DNA of 6,721 nucleotides, from contig RFIL01000294.1 of NCBI GenBank assembly GCA_003695285.1, positions 1 through 6,721 on the forward strand, written 5' to 3'. The stretch is from Calditrichota bacterium. Lineage in GTDB: Bacteria > Calditrichota > Calditrichia > RBG-13-44-9 > J075. Each line of letters starts with the position of its first letter. Position 1 is the stretch's first letter. A program made the position numbers and the translations under genes. The notes below the pieces were generated by a model, which was given only the letters and a program-made list of their open reading frames with translations, did not search any database and was not told the DNA's origin. Positions 1-6,064 of the stretch are shown piece after piece.

Positions 1-423
1 GAAGGGGTCAATCTTGGGAGCAGTATAACTCCCGGCATTGATGTGGGTCTGCAAGCTTCCGTATGGGGCAGAACCTTTGTGGGAATCTATTTCCTGAATC
101 TGAATGCCCCTTCTGTTGGCGCCTTTGAAAAGCATGAACTTCCGCAACGTGTGGTAGCCGGGGTTGCTTATCAACCTTATGATGGGGTCACAACCACCCT
201 GGACTTTAATCGGCTTATCGGTATTGGAGAAAACGAAATCTGGGGAGGAGCGGAATTCAAAGTGTTTAATATGCTTTTCCTTCGATTTGGAGGAACCACC
301 AATCCCAATCGGTTTACATTTGGTGTTGGCTTTGAAATCAACCAGTTGAATGTAGATTATGGAATGCGTACCCACAGTGAGTTGGGTGAAACTCATCAAT
401 TCGAAGTACGCTATAATTTTTAG
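1..423 (+). CDS. PorV/PorQ-like outer-membrane beta-barrel protein, C-terminal part
   Basis: The reading frame is open from the first base of the window to a TAG at 421-423, giving 140 C-terminal residues of a protein that starts upstream; a GTG at 43 is internal, not a credible start. The sequence alternates short amphipathic strands rich in Gly, aromatic and Asn residues (e.g. VVAGVAYQPYDGVTTTLDFN, RFTFGVGFEI) with polar turns, as in outer-membrane barrels. It ends in FEVRYNF, with the terminal Phe expected of a BAM-recognised last strand. The segments NPNRFTFGVGF and VDYGMRTHSELGETHQF resemble the end of the PorV/PorQ (UPF0164-type) family, where a VDYA...LG.THR-like segment precedes the last strand. 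PorV-type proteins act at the outer membrane, some in type IX secretion, but this family is broad and no such role is shown here. A generic barrel of another family remains possible. A terminator candidate follows at 500-530. Confidence 0.7.
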   Translation, partial: EGVNLGSSITPGIDVGLQASVWGRTFVGIYFLNLNAPSVGAFEKHELPQRVVAGVAYQPYDGVTTTLDFNRLIGIGENEIWGGAEFKVFNMLFLRFGGTTNPNRFTFGVGFEINQLNVDYGMRTHSELGETHQFEVRYNF

Positions 424-499
424 GTAACTATTCACCATGACATTTGAGAAAACAGAGGGCAGCAAAAGAGGTTAAAAGTCGACAAAAAATATCCACAAT

Positions 500-530
500 G
501 CCCGGTATAATTGGGCTATTTTTTCTCTCT
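500..530 (+). terminator. candidate rho-independent terminator after the PorV/PorQ-like gene
   Basis: As RNA, 500-506 (GCCCGGU) can pair with 510-516 (AUUGGGC) through four G-C pairs, two G-U wobbles and one U-A pair, leaving a three-base loop. The tract TATTTTTTCTCTCT follows at once. It lies 77 bases after the upstream stop codon. The wobble pairs make the stem only moderately stable, so this is a candidate rather than a firm call. Confidence 0.45.
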
Positions 531-532
531 GA

Positions 533-560
533 TGAAAACCTTTTTTTAGAAAGGTTTTCA
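533..560. repeat. perfect 11-bp inverted repeat, 6-base spacer
   Basis: TGAAAACCTTT at 533-543 is the exact reverse complement of AAAGGTTTTCA at 550-560, separated by TTTTAG. The structure is real in sequence terms, but neither strand has a T-tract directly after it, so it does not look like a standard intrinsic terminator. It lies 89 bases upstream of the HhH-barrel gene and just after the terminator candidate. It could be an mRNA 5'-end stabilising hairpin, a protein-binding operator, or a second arm of the termination region. Its role is unknown. Confidence 0.6.
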
Positions 561-648
561 AGTTACGTCAATCAATGGATCGGAAGAACTATCCGGTCAG
601 CTCAACTAAACAAGAATGATTCCCGGAATTGAAATTGGTTAATCATCT

Positions 649-3252
649 ATGAAGAGTTTATTTATATCGACCACAGTGTTTATCTTGTTTTTTTGTCTAT
701 TCGGGATGGCACAGGAAAGGGCAACTCCCTATTCTCAGGAAAATCAACTGGATCTCAACAATGCAACCTTTGAGGAAATCGCCCGCTTACCTATCCCCAA
801 AGAGATAGCTGAAAAAATTTATGATCGAATTGAGTATGGGGGGCCGTTAAGCAGCGTCTATCAATTACGAGAAATCGAAGGCATCACACCGGATATTCTA
901 CTAACACTCAAACCGCTGGTACGAATCGAGCCGTTTGTGGAAAAGAGCGAACGCGAAGAACGTATCGAAGAGCTCTATTTTCGTCTGGACCGCTGGGAAG
1001 GGCAGGAGGGCACCAATCAAGCATTGATTGACTCCTGGATTGAACGGGCTCTGGAGCCGGTAAACATCAACGATATCCGCTACGACGAACTTCTCAACCT
1101 TCAGGGGGTCTCTCCGGTGGATGCAGCGGCGATTGTTAATTTTCGTCATCTGGTGGGCAACTATGTAAGTTTGAGAGATCTCCGCACCACTCCCAATCTT
1201 TCCTATTTTGGTTACCGTAATACCCGTAATTTTATCACCTTTGAGAGAAGAACTCCCCACAGGGAATTTCATGGGCACATCCTTTTTCGAATGACCGATA
1301 CCCCCTTCCTCACCGAGGAAGAAGATGTCACTTCAACAAGCACTCAAGAGATAATTGAGGCCGCCGAACTGGCTCAAGAGGAAGTGAACAATTATCCTGA
1401 TATATACACCCGTTTTATCGGTAGCTGGGGAAAGGATATAAAATTAGGCTTTTCTTACTGGCATTCGCTGCAGGAACCATTTTTCTATCAGGAACTGGGA
1501 GCGTTAAAAATACCGAAAGGAAAATTTTACCTCGGGCTGGAAAATCAAAAATTGGGTCCAATCCAATTGCGGAAACTCTATATCGGGAATTACTCCCTGG
1601 CCTTTGCCCATGGGGTGGTAATGGAGAACACTGATTTTTTTACCCCGCGAAAGTCGGGGCTGGGATTTCGTAAAAGATTTCTGGGAATTTCCGGAGATAA
1701 CTCCCGAACCCGGGAATTTAAATTAAGTGGTGTTGCAGCAGAATTTGCTTATAAAAAAGCGCATCTTTTTCTGTTCGGTTCATTTGCCAATCGGGATGCC
1801 ATCCTGAATACGACCCCAATACTCTTTAACGGAAAGGAAGTCCACCCCTTCAATCAGTTCATTGTTCTGGATCAACGCTTTCGGTTTGCCCCGGACGACC
1901 AACTGCGAAGTGGTAATAATTTGAGTTGGCGAAATTCAGTGAAGGAATTGCTACTGGGGTTTCGGACAGTATACGATCTGTTTCCCACCACTCAAATCGG
2001 GTTGACCTATTACGAGAGTGCTTATAACAGACCTATCCGCCCTGAAGTCAGTGAAATCGTTGCCGGTGATAATCTGGGTCAGCTCACTCTGCCTGACAAT
2101 GAAATATTCAACAGTTATGGCGGACCGATATCCGATGGGAAAAGCCCTTTCTGGAAAGATGCCAAATCCTTTCGTAGAGTATATGGTCTTGACTTCAGTT
2201 CCGTTTATCAGAATGTCTGGTTTCAGGCGGAATATGCGGAATTGGATAAGGGGGAAGGTTTTTCACTCGGTGGTATGAAAAATGGAAATCCCTGGGCATT
2301 TGTGGGAAGTGTTTATGTACAATATGACAACTTTTATTTAATGGGGCTGTACCGTAATTATCAACTGGGATTTGACAATCCCTATCAACGGTCCTTCTCC
2401 AATTACCGGCGCTTTAAGCGAACCATTTACGAAGATTATTTTTACCTTCAATCGCCCTATTACGGCCAATTATTTACCAACAATCCTCAACCCCAGCCGG
2501 AGAGAGGGTTTTATTTCAACACCCGATATCAGCTGAATCGAAAACTGGTGGCATCGCTGGAATATGATAATTGGAGACGAAACTCAGATGATGTGACTCA
2601 ATATCGGCTAAGAGGAACCCTCGAGTATCGTCCTATTTTTCCCTTACGTATCTCATTACGTCAGAAGTATCAGGCACGAGAAAAGTTGAATGAAGTGACC
2701 ACCGAATTTTTTGAAAACCTGGAATTCCGTGGAATGTTACGCGCCCGACTCTCTCGATTCAATGAACTGGGGTTACTCTATATGAATTCCGTTACCACTT
2801 TTCGTCCCCGTCCTCGACTCTATTATCCCATCCAGCCGGGTATTGCTTATGACAACACCAATCTGGCTGGTAATGTTGCTGCTCCCGGAGAAGCATTGGG
2901 TGGGTTTTATACCCATAATTTTAACGAATGGCTAAAAGTGCGGGGCTTTTTGGGATTTTATAAAGGCTTTTTCTGGACTTTTGAGGATACTCAATTTTTT
3001 GTGGTCAATAGTGACCAGGGAGCCATGCGATACTGGATTTCTCTCTATTCTCGTATCAGCAATCACATCACCATGCGACTCAAATATACTCGTGACCGAC
3101 AATACCCCAGAACCTTCTTTCACTCTCGAGACACCAACAATGAGCCCATCGTACCCGGAAATCCCAGCTTTCGACAGGGGAAATATTATCAGGGGAACTA
3201 TATCCAAGATTTGCAGGAATTTTTTTATGTGGAGTTAAATTATAATTTTTAG
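649..3252 (+). CDS. secreted protein with two ComEA-like helix-hairpin-helix units and a large predicted outer-membrane beta-barrel
   Basis: This 867-residue protein has not been assigned a function that I can name. Residues 1-21 form a signal peptide (one Lys, then a hydrophobic run ending GMA) with likely cleavage before Q22. Residues ~34-92 are a ComEA-like HhH unit (LDLNNATFEEIARLP... then GGPLSSVYQLREIEGI). Residues ~93-136 are a charged, probably helical linker. Residues ~137-199 are a second HhH unit (NINDIRYDELLNLQGV... VGNYVSLRDL). From ~205 to the end the sequence is rich in Tyr, Phe, Asn and Arg and alternates like a large barrel, ending FYVELNYNF with a terminal Phe. An acidic stretch (~222-247) interrupts the early barrel. 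The product should sit in the outer membrane with the HhH units in the periplasm. The ATG at 649 is chosen because the signal peptide begins there; no good Shine-Dalgarno sequence precedes it. HhH units suggest DNA binding, but the hairpin glycines are poorly kept, so protein binding is equally possible. Confidence 0.8.
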   Translation: MKSLFISTTVFILFFCLFGMAQERATPYSQENQLDLNNATFEEIARLPIPKEIAEKIYDRIEYGGPLSSVYQLREIEGITPDILLTLKPLVRIEPFVEKSEREERIEELYFRLDRWEGQEGTNQALIDSWIERALEPVNINDIRYDELLNLQGVSPVDAAAIVNFRHLVGNYVSLRDLRTTPNLSYFGYRNTRNFITFERRTPHREFHGHILFRMTDTPFLTEEEDVTSTSTQEIIEAAELAQEEVNNYPDIYTRFIGSWGKDIKLGFSYWHSLQEPFFYQELGALKIPKGKFYLGLENQKLGPIQLRKLYIGNYSLAFAHGVVMENTDFFTPRKSGLGFRKRFLGISGDNSRTREFKLSGVAAEFAYKKAHLFLFGSFANRDAILNTTPILFNGKEVHPFNQFIVLDQRFRFAPDDQLRSGNNLSWRNSVKELLLGFRTVYDLFPTTQIGLTYYESAYNRPIRPEVSEIVAGDNLGQLTLPDNEIFNSYGGPISDGKSPFWKDAKSFRRVYGLDFSSVYQNVWFQAEYAELDKGEGFSLGGMKNGNPWAFVGSVYVQYDNFYLMGLYRNYQLGFDNPYQRSFSNYRRFKRTIYEDYFYLQSPYYGQLFTNNPQPQPERGFYFNTRYQLNRKLVASLEYDNWRRNSDDVTQYRLRGTLEYRPIFPLRISLRQKYQAREKLNEVTTEFFENLEFRGMLRARLSRFNELGLLYMNSVTTFRPRPRLYYPIQPGIAYDNTNLAGNVAAPGEALGGFYTHNFNEWLKVRGFLGFYKGFFWTFEDTQFFVVNSDQGAMRYWISLYSRISNHITMRLKYTRDRQYPRTFFHSRDTNNEPIVPGNPSFRQGKYYQGNYIQDLQEFFYVELNYNF

Positions 3253-3255
3253 ACC

Positions 3256-3290
3256 TTCCGGATGTTAATCCTCGGAAATACCTAATTTTT
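3256..3290 (+). terminator. weak candidate terminator in the convergent gap
   Basis: TTCCGGAT (3256-3263) can pair with ATCC (3268-3271) and GGAA (3274-3277), forming eight base pairs around a GTTA loop with a two-base bulge. A T5 run lies at 3286-3290, a few bases downstream on the plus strand. The hairpin starts three bases after the HhH-barrel stop codon and runs over the end of rnc (its TAA lies in the loop and adjoining stem). The bulge and the delayed T-run keep this weak. It might also block leftward transcripts, but no T-tract follows on that strand. Confidence 0.3.
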
Positions 3291-4065
3291 GAATTGCCTG
3301 TTTGGCAGCTTCCTGTTCGGCAATTTTTTTGCTTCTTCCTTTTCCCTCACCCAACTTTTCATTCCCAATCCACACCCCGATCACAAACTCCTTAGCATGA
3401 TCCGGCCCACTCTCCTCAATAATTCGATAGACCGGTACCCCCCTGGTAGTACCCTGAGCATATTCCAGCAAAATGCTCTTGTAATTTTTATATAATCCCT
3501 TCCGAAGAATTTTCTTGATATCCTTTAAGAGATAATCATTAATAAATTTTTTTGCTGAATCGTATCCGTTATCCAGATATATGGCGCCAATGATAGCCTC
3601 GAACGCATCAGCCAGAATGGATTGTCTTTTTCGCCCACCGGTTTTTTCCTCTCCCCGATTCATCAACATTAATTGTCCCAGAGAAAGTTCTGCAGCAATA
3701 TCTCCCATGACCGGTTTGCTCACCAGAATAGACTTTACTTTGGAAAGATACCCTTCCGTTTTATTGGGAAATTTTTCATACAAGTAGTGGGTTACCACCA
3801 AATCCAACACCGCATCCCCCAGGAACTCCAAACGTTCGTTGGATTGTGTCCGGGGTTCATTGGTCAAATTGAGGTAGGAACGATGTTTAAGAGCGGTGGC
3901 TAATAGTCGGGGGTCATGAAAATGAATGTGAAACTTTTGCTGGAATGTTTCCACCACGCGGGCTTCTTCGTCGTTCAACTCTGCTGCGGAAGCCCGCAAA
4001 ATTTCAGATGAAGTCTCACTCCGTTCAGGAAATAATTTAGAAGATATTTTCTTAAAAATATCCAA
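3265..4065 (-). CDS. rnc: ribonuclease III
   Basis: This 266-residue protein is the double-strand-specific endoribonuclease that processes rRNA precursors and structured mRNAs in the cytoplasm, acting as a dimer with Mg2+. The catalytic domain holds the signature NERLEFLGDAVL at residues 76-87, with acidic residues E77, E80 and D84. E104 matches E. coli E65, and ILADAFEAIIG carries D153 and E156, matching E. coli D114 and E117. The double-stranded RNA-binding domain spans ~194-262 and shows GPDHAKEF and GRSKKIAEQEAAKQAI. The start is TTG: an in-frame TAG lies two codons upstream, the next in-frame ATG is at residue 120 inside the catalytic domain, and AGGGAA sits 7 bases before the TTG. The protein is longer than E. 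coli RNase III (226) mainly through ~35 extra N-terminal residues. It follows fabF by 20 bases and is very probably co-transcribed with it. All catalytic residues are present. Confidence 0.97.
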   Translation of the reverse strand: MDIFKKISSKLFPERSETSSEILRASAAELNDEEARVVETFQQKFHIHFHDPRLLATALKHRSYLNLTNEPRTQSNERLEFLGDAVLDLVVTHYLYEKFPNKTEGYLSKVKSILVSKPVMGDIAAELSLGQLMLMNRGEEKTGGRKRQSILADAFEAIIGAIYLDNGYDSAKKFINDYLLKDIKKILRKGLYKNYKSILLEYAQGTTRGVPVYRIIEESGPDHAKEFVIGVWIGNEKLGEGKGRSKKIAEQEAAKQAIQKLGISED

Positions 4066-4072
4066 ATTCTAC

Positions 4073-4078
4073 TTCCCT
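4073..4078 (-). promoter_or_regulatory. Shine-Dalgarno site that fixes the TTG start of rnc
   Basis: On the minus strand AGGGAA lies 7 bases before the TTG at 4065-4063. A TAG in the same frame sits between this site and the TTG, so no longer product is possible. Confidence 0.75.
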
Positions 4079-4085
4079 GCTAATT

Positions 4086-5324
4086 CTATTCGAATTTACT
4101 TACCAGTATGCAGGCATTATGCCCTCCAAAACCAAAGGTATTGGAGATGGCGGCATTTACCGTTCGTTCCTGGGGTTTATTGGGTGTATAGTTTAAATCA
4201 CATTCCGGATCCGGAACTTCATAATTGATGGTGGGGGGAACGATATTATTTTTAACGGCCAGAACAGAGGCGATTAATTCCACCGCACCAGCAGCACCTA
4301 ACAAGTGACCTACCATAGATTTGGTTGAGCTGACATTCAAACGATAGGCATGATCCCCGAAAAGGGTTTTGATAGCCGCCGTTTCACTGGCATCGTTATA
4401 AGGAGTTGATGTTCCATGAGCGTTGATGTAATCCACATCCTCCGGATTTAAACCACTATCTTTTAAGCACAATCGCATAGCTCGAACCGCTCCTTCTCCA
4501 CCCGGTACCGGCGCTGTGATGTGATAAGCATCTGCGGTGAATCCAATCCCTCGTATCTCACCATAAATTTTAGCCCCTCGCTTTTTGGCATGTTCCAGCT
4601 CTTCCAAAACCACAATTCCAGCGCCTTCCCCCATCACAAATCCATCTCTCTCCTTATCAAAAGGGCGAGAAGCGTGAGTGGGATCGTCATTGCGGGTCGA
4701 AAGCGCTTTCATGGAACAAAAGCCTCCCAATCCCATGGGAGTAATCGCTGCCTCGGAACCGCCGGTGATCATGACATCCGCATCACCATATTTGATTAAA
4801 CGCATGGCATCACCAATGGCATGATTTGCCGTCGCACAGGCAGAGACGACTGAATAGTTAGGGCCTTTAAGCCCCCAGCGAATGGATATATGTCCTGCGG
4901 CAATATCAGAAATCATCTGGGGCACAAAATAAGGGCTGATTCTTCGGGGACCCCGTTCCAAAAACTTTTGATGCTCCGTTTCAAAGGATTCAATCCCTCC
5001 AATACCCGAGCCGACCAATACCCCAATCCGGTCCAAATCTTCCTTTTCAAGGTCTAAGCCTGAATCCGTTAAAGCTTCGTTAGCTGCGACAATCGCAAAC
5101 TGTGTGTAGCGGTCCATGCGATTTTGTTCCCGCACATCGATTAAGTTACTCGGGTCAAAATTTTTTACCTCTGCGGCAAAACGCGTGCTGAAGGGCGAGG
5201 GATCAAAACGGGTGATGGTATTAACCCCATTCTTCCCCTCCAGAAGGGCTGTCCAGAAATCTTTAGCTGTATTTCCAATGGCAGTTATAGCACCCATTCC
5301 GGTTATAACTACTCTTCTTCCCAT
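4086..5324 (-). CDS. fabF: beta-ketoacyl-ACP synthase II
   Basis: This 412-residue cytoplasmic enzyme condenses malonyl-ACP with acyl-ACP, releasing CO2, in the elongation cycle of type II fatty-acid synthesis. The thiolase-fold Cys-His-His triad is intact: C163 in SACATANHAIG, H303 in NAHGTSTPYND and H340 in STKSMVGHLLGAAG, with K335 nearby. The gating segment NTFGFGGHNA (395-404) is present near the C-terminus. Length and residue numbering match E. coli FabF (413) almost exactly, which favours FabF over FabB. The ATG at 5324-5322 begins the canonical MGRRVVITGMG and is preceded at 7 bases by GGAAAGG. rnc follows after 20 bases, so the two form one unit. Upstream lie about 215 bases of leader and then the strong terminator of acpP, so fabF probably has its own promoter, although I could not pick one out. 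Nothing is broken or missing. Confidence 0.97.
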   Translation of the reverse strand: MGRRVVITGMGAITAIGNTAKDFWTALLEGKNGVNTITRFDPSPFSTRFAAEVKNFDPSNLIDVREQNRMDRYTQFAIVAANEALTDSGLDLEKEDLDRIGVLVGSGIGGIESFETEHQKFLERGPRRISPYFVPQMISDIAAGHISIRWGLKGPNYSVVSACATANHAIGDAMRLIKYGDADVMITGGSEAAITPMGLGGFCSMKALSTRNDDPTHASRPFDKERDGFVMGEGAGIVVLEELEHAKKRGAKIYGEIRGIGFTADAYHITAPVPGGEGAVRAMRLCLKDSGLNPEDVDYINAHGTSTPYNDASETAAIKTLFGDHAYRLNVSSTKSMVGHLLGAAGAVELIASVLAVKNNIVPPTINYEVPDPECDLNYTPNKPQERTVNAAISNTFGFGGHNACILVSKFE

Positions 5325-5640
5325 AGCTTTACCTTTCCAAATTTCATCCTACTTTACCCGAATTGACACGATATTGCACATGGCATCTACGGATCTGGTT
5401 TTCAATACACATTGTTTGCGGTGGAGTTTCCCATGCTTCCTGAACTTCCCAAACAACAAGTAGTGAACACCGGGGATAATTGACACCACAACTTCCCGAA
5501 CTCCGTTTTCGGTCAATCAAAGAAAAAGTAAGAATTAACAAAACAAAAGGATATGGGCCCTAATTGAGACCAATTAAGGACCGCATATCCATTCATTCAT
5601 ATCTGCTAAACCCGGTTAAGTGGCAATCAGAAGAGACTAC
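5325..5640 (-). other. 316-bp intergenic region between acpP and fabF
   Basis: Read on the minus strand, this gap first holds a short acpP 3' trailer (5591-5640), then the acpP terminator (5539-5590), then about 215 bases of fabF leader. The leader contains a small stem-loop (CCGAA/TTCGG, 5496-5512) and a 9-base direct repeat AATTGACAC at 5361-5369 and 5479-5487. It also contains the 8-mer AACTTCCC at 5443-5450 and 5490-5497. One frame on the minus strand stays open from a TTG at 5541 to a TGA at 5344, potentially 65 residues with five Cys. Its start directly abuts the terminator T-tract and has no Shine-Dalgarno site, so I do not call it a gene. No convincing -35/-10 pair was found. Confidence 0.6.
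5539..5590 (-). terminator. strong rho-independent terminator downstream of acpP
   Basis: On the minus strand the arm at 5590-5573 pairs with 5566-5549. There are seven outer pairs (GGATATG/CATATCC), then GG/CC, CC/GG and a six-pair inner helix (CAATTA/TAATTG) around a short loop, with one mismatch and two single-base bulges. TTTTGTTTTG follows directly (5548-5539). The hairpin begins 50 bases after the acpP stop codon. The T-tract lies only on the minus-strand side, giving the orientation. Confidence 0.85.
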
Positions 5641-5883
5641 TTATTCCGCGTCCTTGATCTTAGAACTTAAATACTCTACTGCACTTTTCACGGTAGAGAT
5701 TTGCTGAGCATCTTCATCGGGAATCTCAACATTAAATTCATCTTCGAATGCCATCACCAGTTCCACGGTATCCAGAGAATCTGCCCCTAAATCCTCAATA
5801 AAATGGGCATCTGCCGTTACCTTTTCCGGGGCTACCCCCAATTTTTCTACAATAATTTCTTTTACTCTTTCTTCTAAAGACAT
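5641..5883 (-). CDS. acpP: acyl carrier protein
   Basis: This 80-residue acidic protein carries growing acyl chains on a 4'-phosphopantetheine arm during fatty-acid synthesis in the cytoplasm. The attachment serine is S36 in GADSLDTVELVMAFEDEF, the classic DSL motif at the start of helix II, which also forms the docking surface for FabG, FabF and the phosphopantetheinyl transferase. IEDLGADSLD and EFNVEIPDEDA are typical of AcpP, and the length matches the usual 75-85 residues. The ATG is preceded by a perfect AGGAGG with 4 bases of spacing, the best ribosome-binding site in the window, fitting the high abundance of ACP. fabG lies 181 bases upstream with a possible terminator between; a strong terminator follows. 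acpP may thus be a single-gene transcript. The AT-rich gap 5884-6000 probably holds its promoter, but no box pair is convincing. Confidence 0.98.
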   Translation of the reverse strand: MSLEERVKEIIVEKLGVAPEKVTADAHFIEDLGADSLDTVELVMAFEDEFNVEIPDEDAQQISTVKSAVEYLSSKIKDAE

Positions 5884-5887
5884 AATG

Positions 5888-5893
5888 CCTCCT
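5888..5893 (-). promoter_or_regulatory. consensus ribosome-binding site of acpP
   Basis: AGGAGG on the minus strand lies 4 bases before the acpP ATG. It is a perfect anti-Shine-Dalgarno match and stands out against the weaker sites of fabF and rnc and the absence of one before the HhH-barrel gene. Confidence 0.85.
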
Positions 5894-6000
5894 GCGATTT
5901 AGTTTTAAATAAATAAGCGTTTTTGACCAAAATATTTCCTCTCAAAATCAAAATTTCCTGACAAACCGGAAATATGATAAAATAACACTCAATTTTATAA

Positions 6001-6045
6001 TGAAAAATGAAAAATACAAATACGGATTTTTTTTCTGTTCCGTAT
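6001..6045 (-). terminator. candidate rho-independent terminator after fabG
   Basis: On the minus strand ATACGGA (6045-6039) pairs perfectly with TCCGTAT (6026-6020) across a 12-base loop that is mostly A. The T-rich tract TTGTATTTTTCATTTTTCA follows. It begins 19 bases after the fabG stop codon. The long loop and the interrupted T-tract make it weaker than the acpP terminator, so partial read-through into acpP is plausible. Confidence 0.5.
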
Positions 6046-6064
6046 AGCGTTTCCGAATTGCAGA

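Noticed and set aside
444..632. 62-codon open frame on the plus strand with a TTG start between the two outer-membrane genes
   Set aside because: It runs straight through the terminator candidate and the 11-bp inverted repeat, has no ribosome-binding site and no recognisable protein character.
901..1278. 125-codon open frame on the minus strand inside the HhH-barrel gene
   Set aside because: It lies opposite a convincing HhH-coding frame with a full domain pattern; nothing in its own translation resembles a protein family.
5116..5463. 115-codon open frame on the plus strand over the start of fabF
   Set aside because: It is antisense to the conserved N-terminus of FabF and shows no protein features or ribosome-binding site.
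5361..5487. AATTGACAC direct repeats as the ends or target-site duplication of a small mobile element
   Set aside because: The repeats are in direct orientation, no terminal inverted repeats are seen next to them, and a 9-base repeat within 200 bases is not rare enough to support insertion.
5344..5541. 65-codon open frame on the minus strand in the fabF leader
   Set aside because: Its TTG start abuts the acpP terminator T-tract, leaving no room for a promoter or ribosome-binding site, and I recognise no family; kept only as part of the leader observation.
5890..5945. Possible acpP promoter on the minus strand (TTGGTC, 17-base spacer, TAAAAC)
   Set aside because: Both boxes match the sigma-70 consensus only partly and the region is so AT-rich that such pairs are expected by chance.
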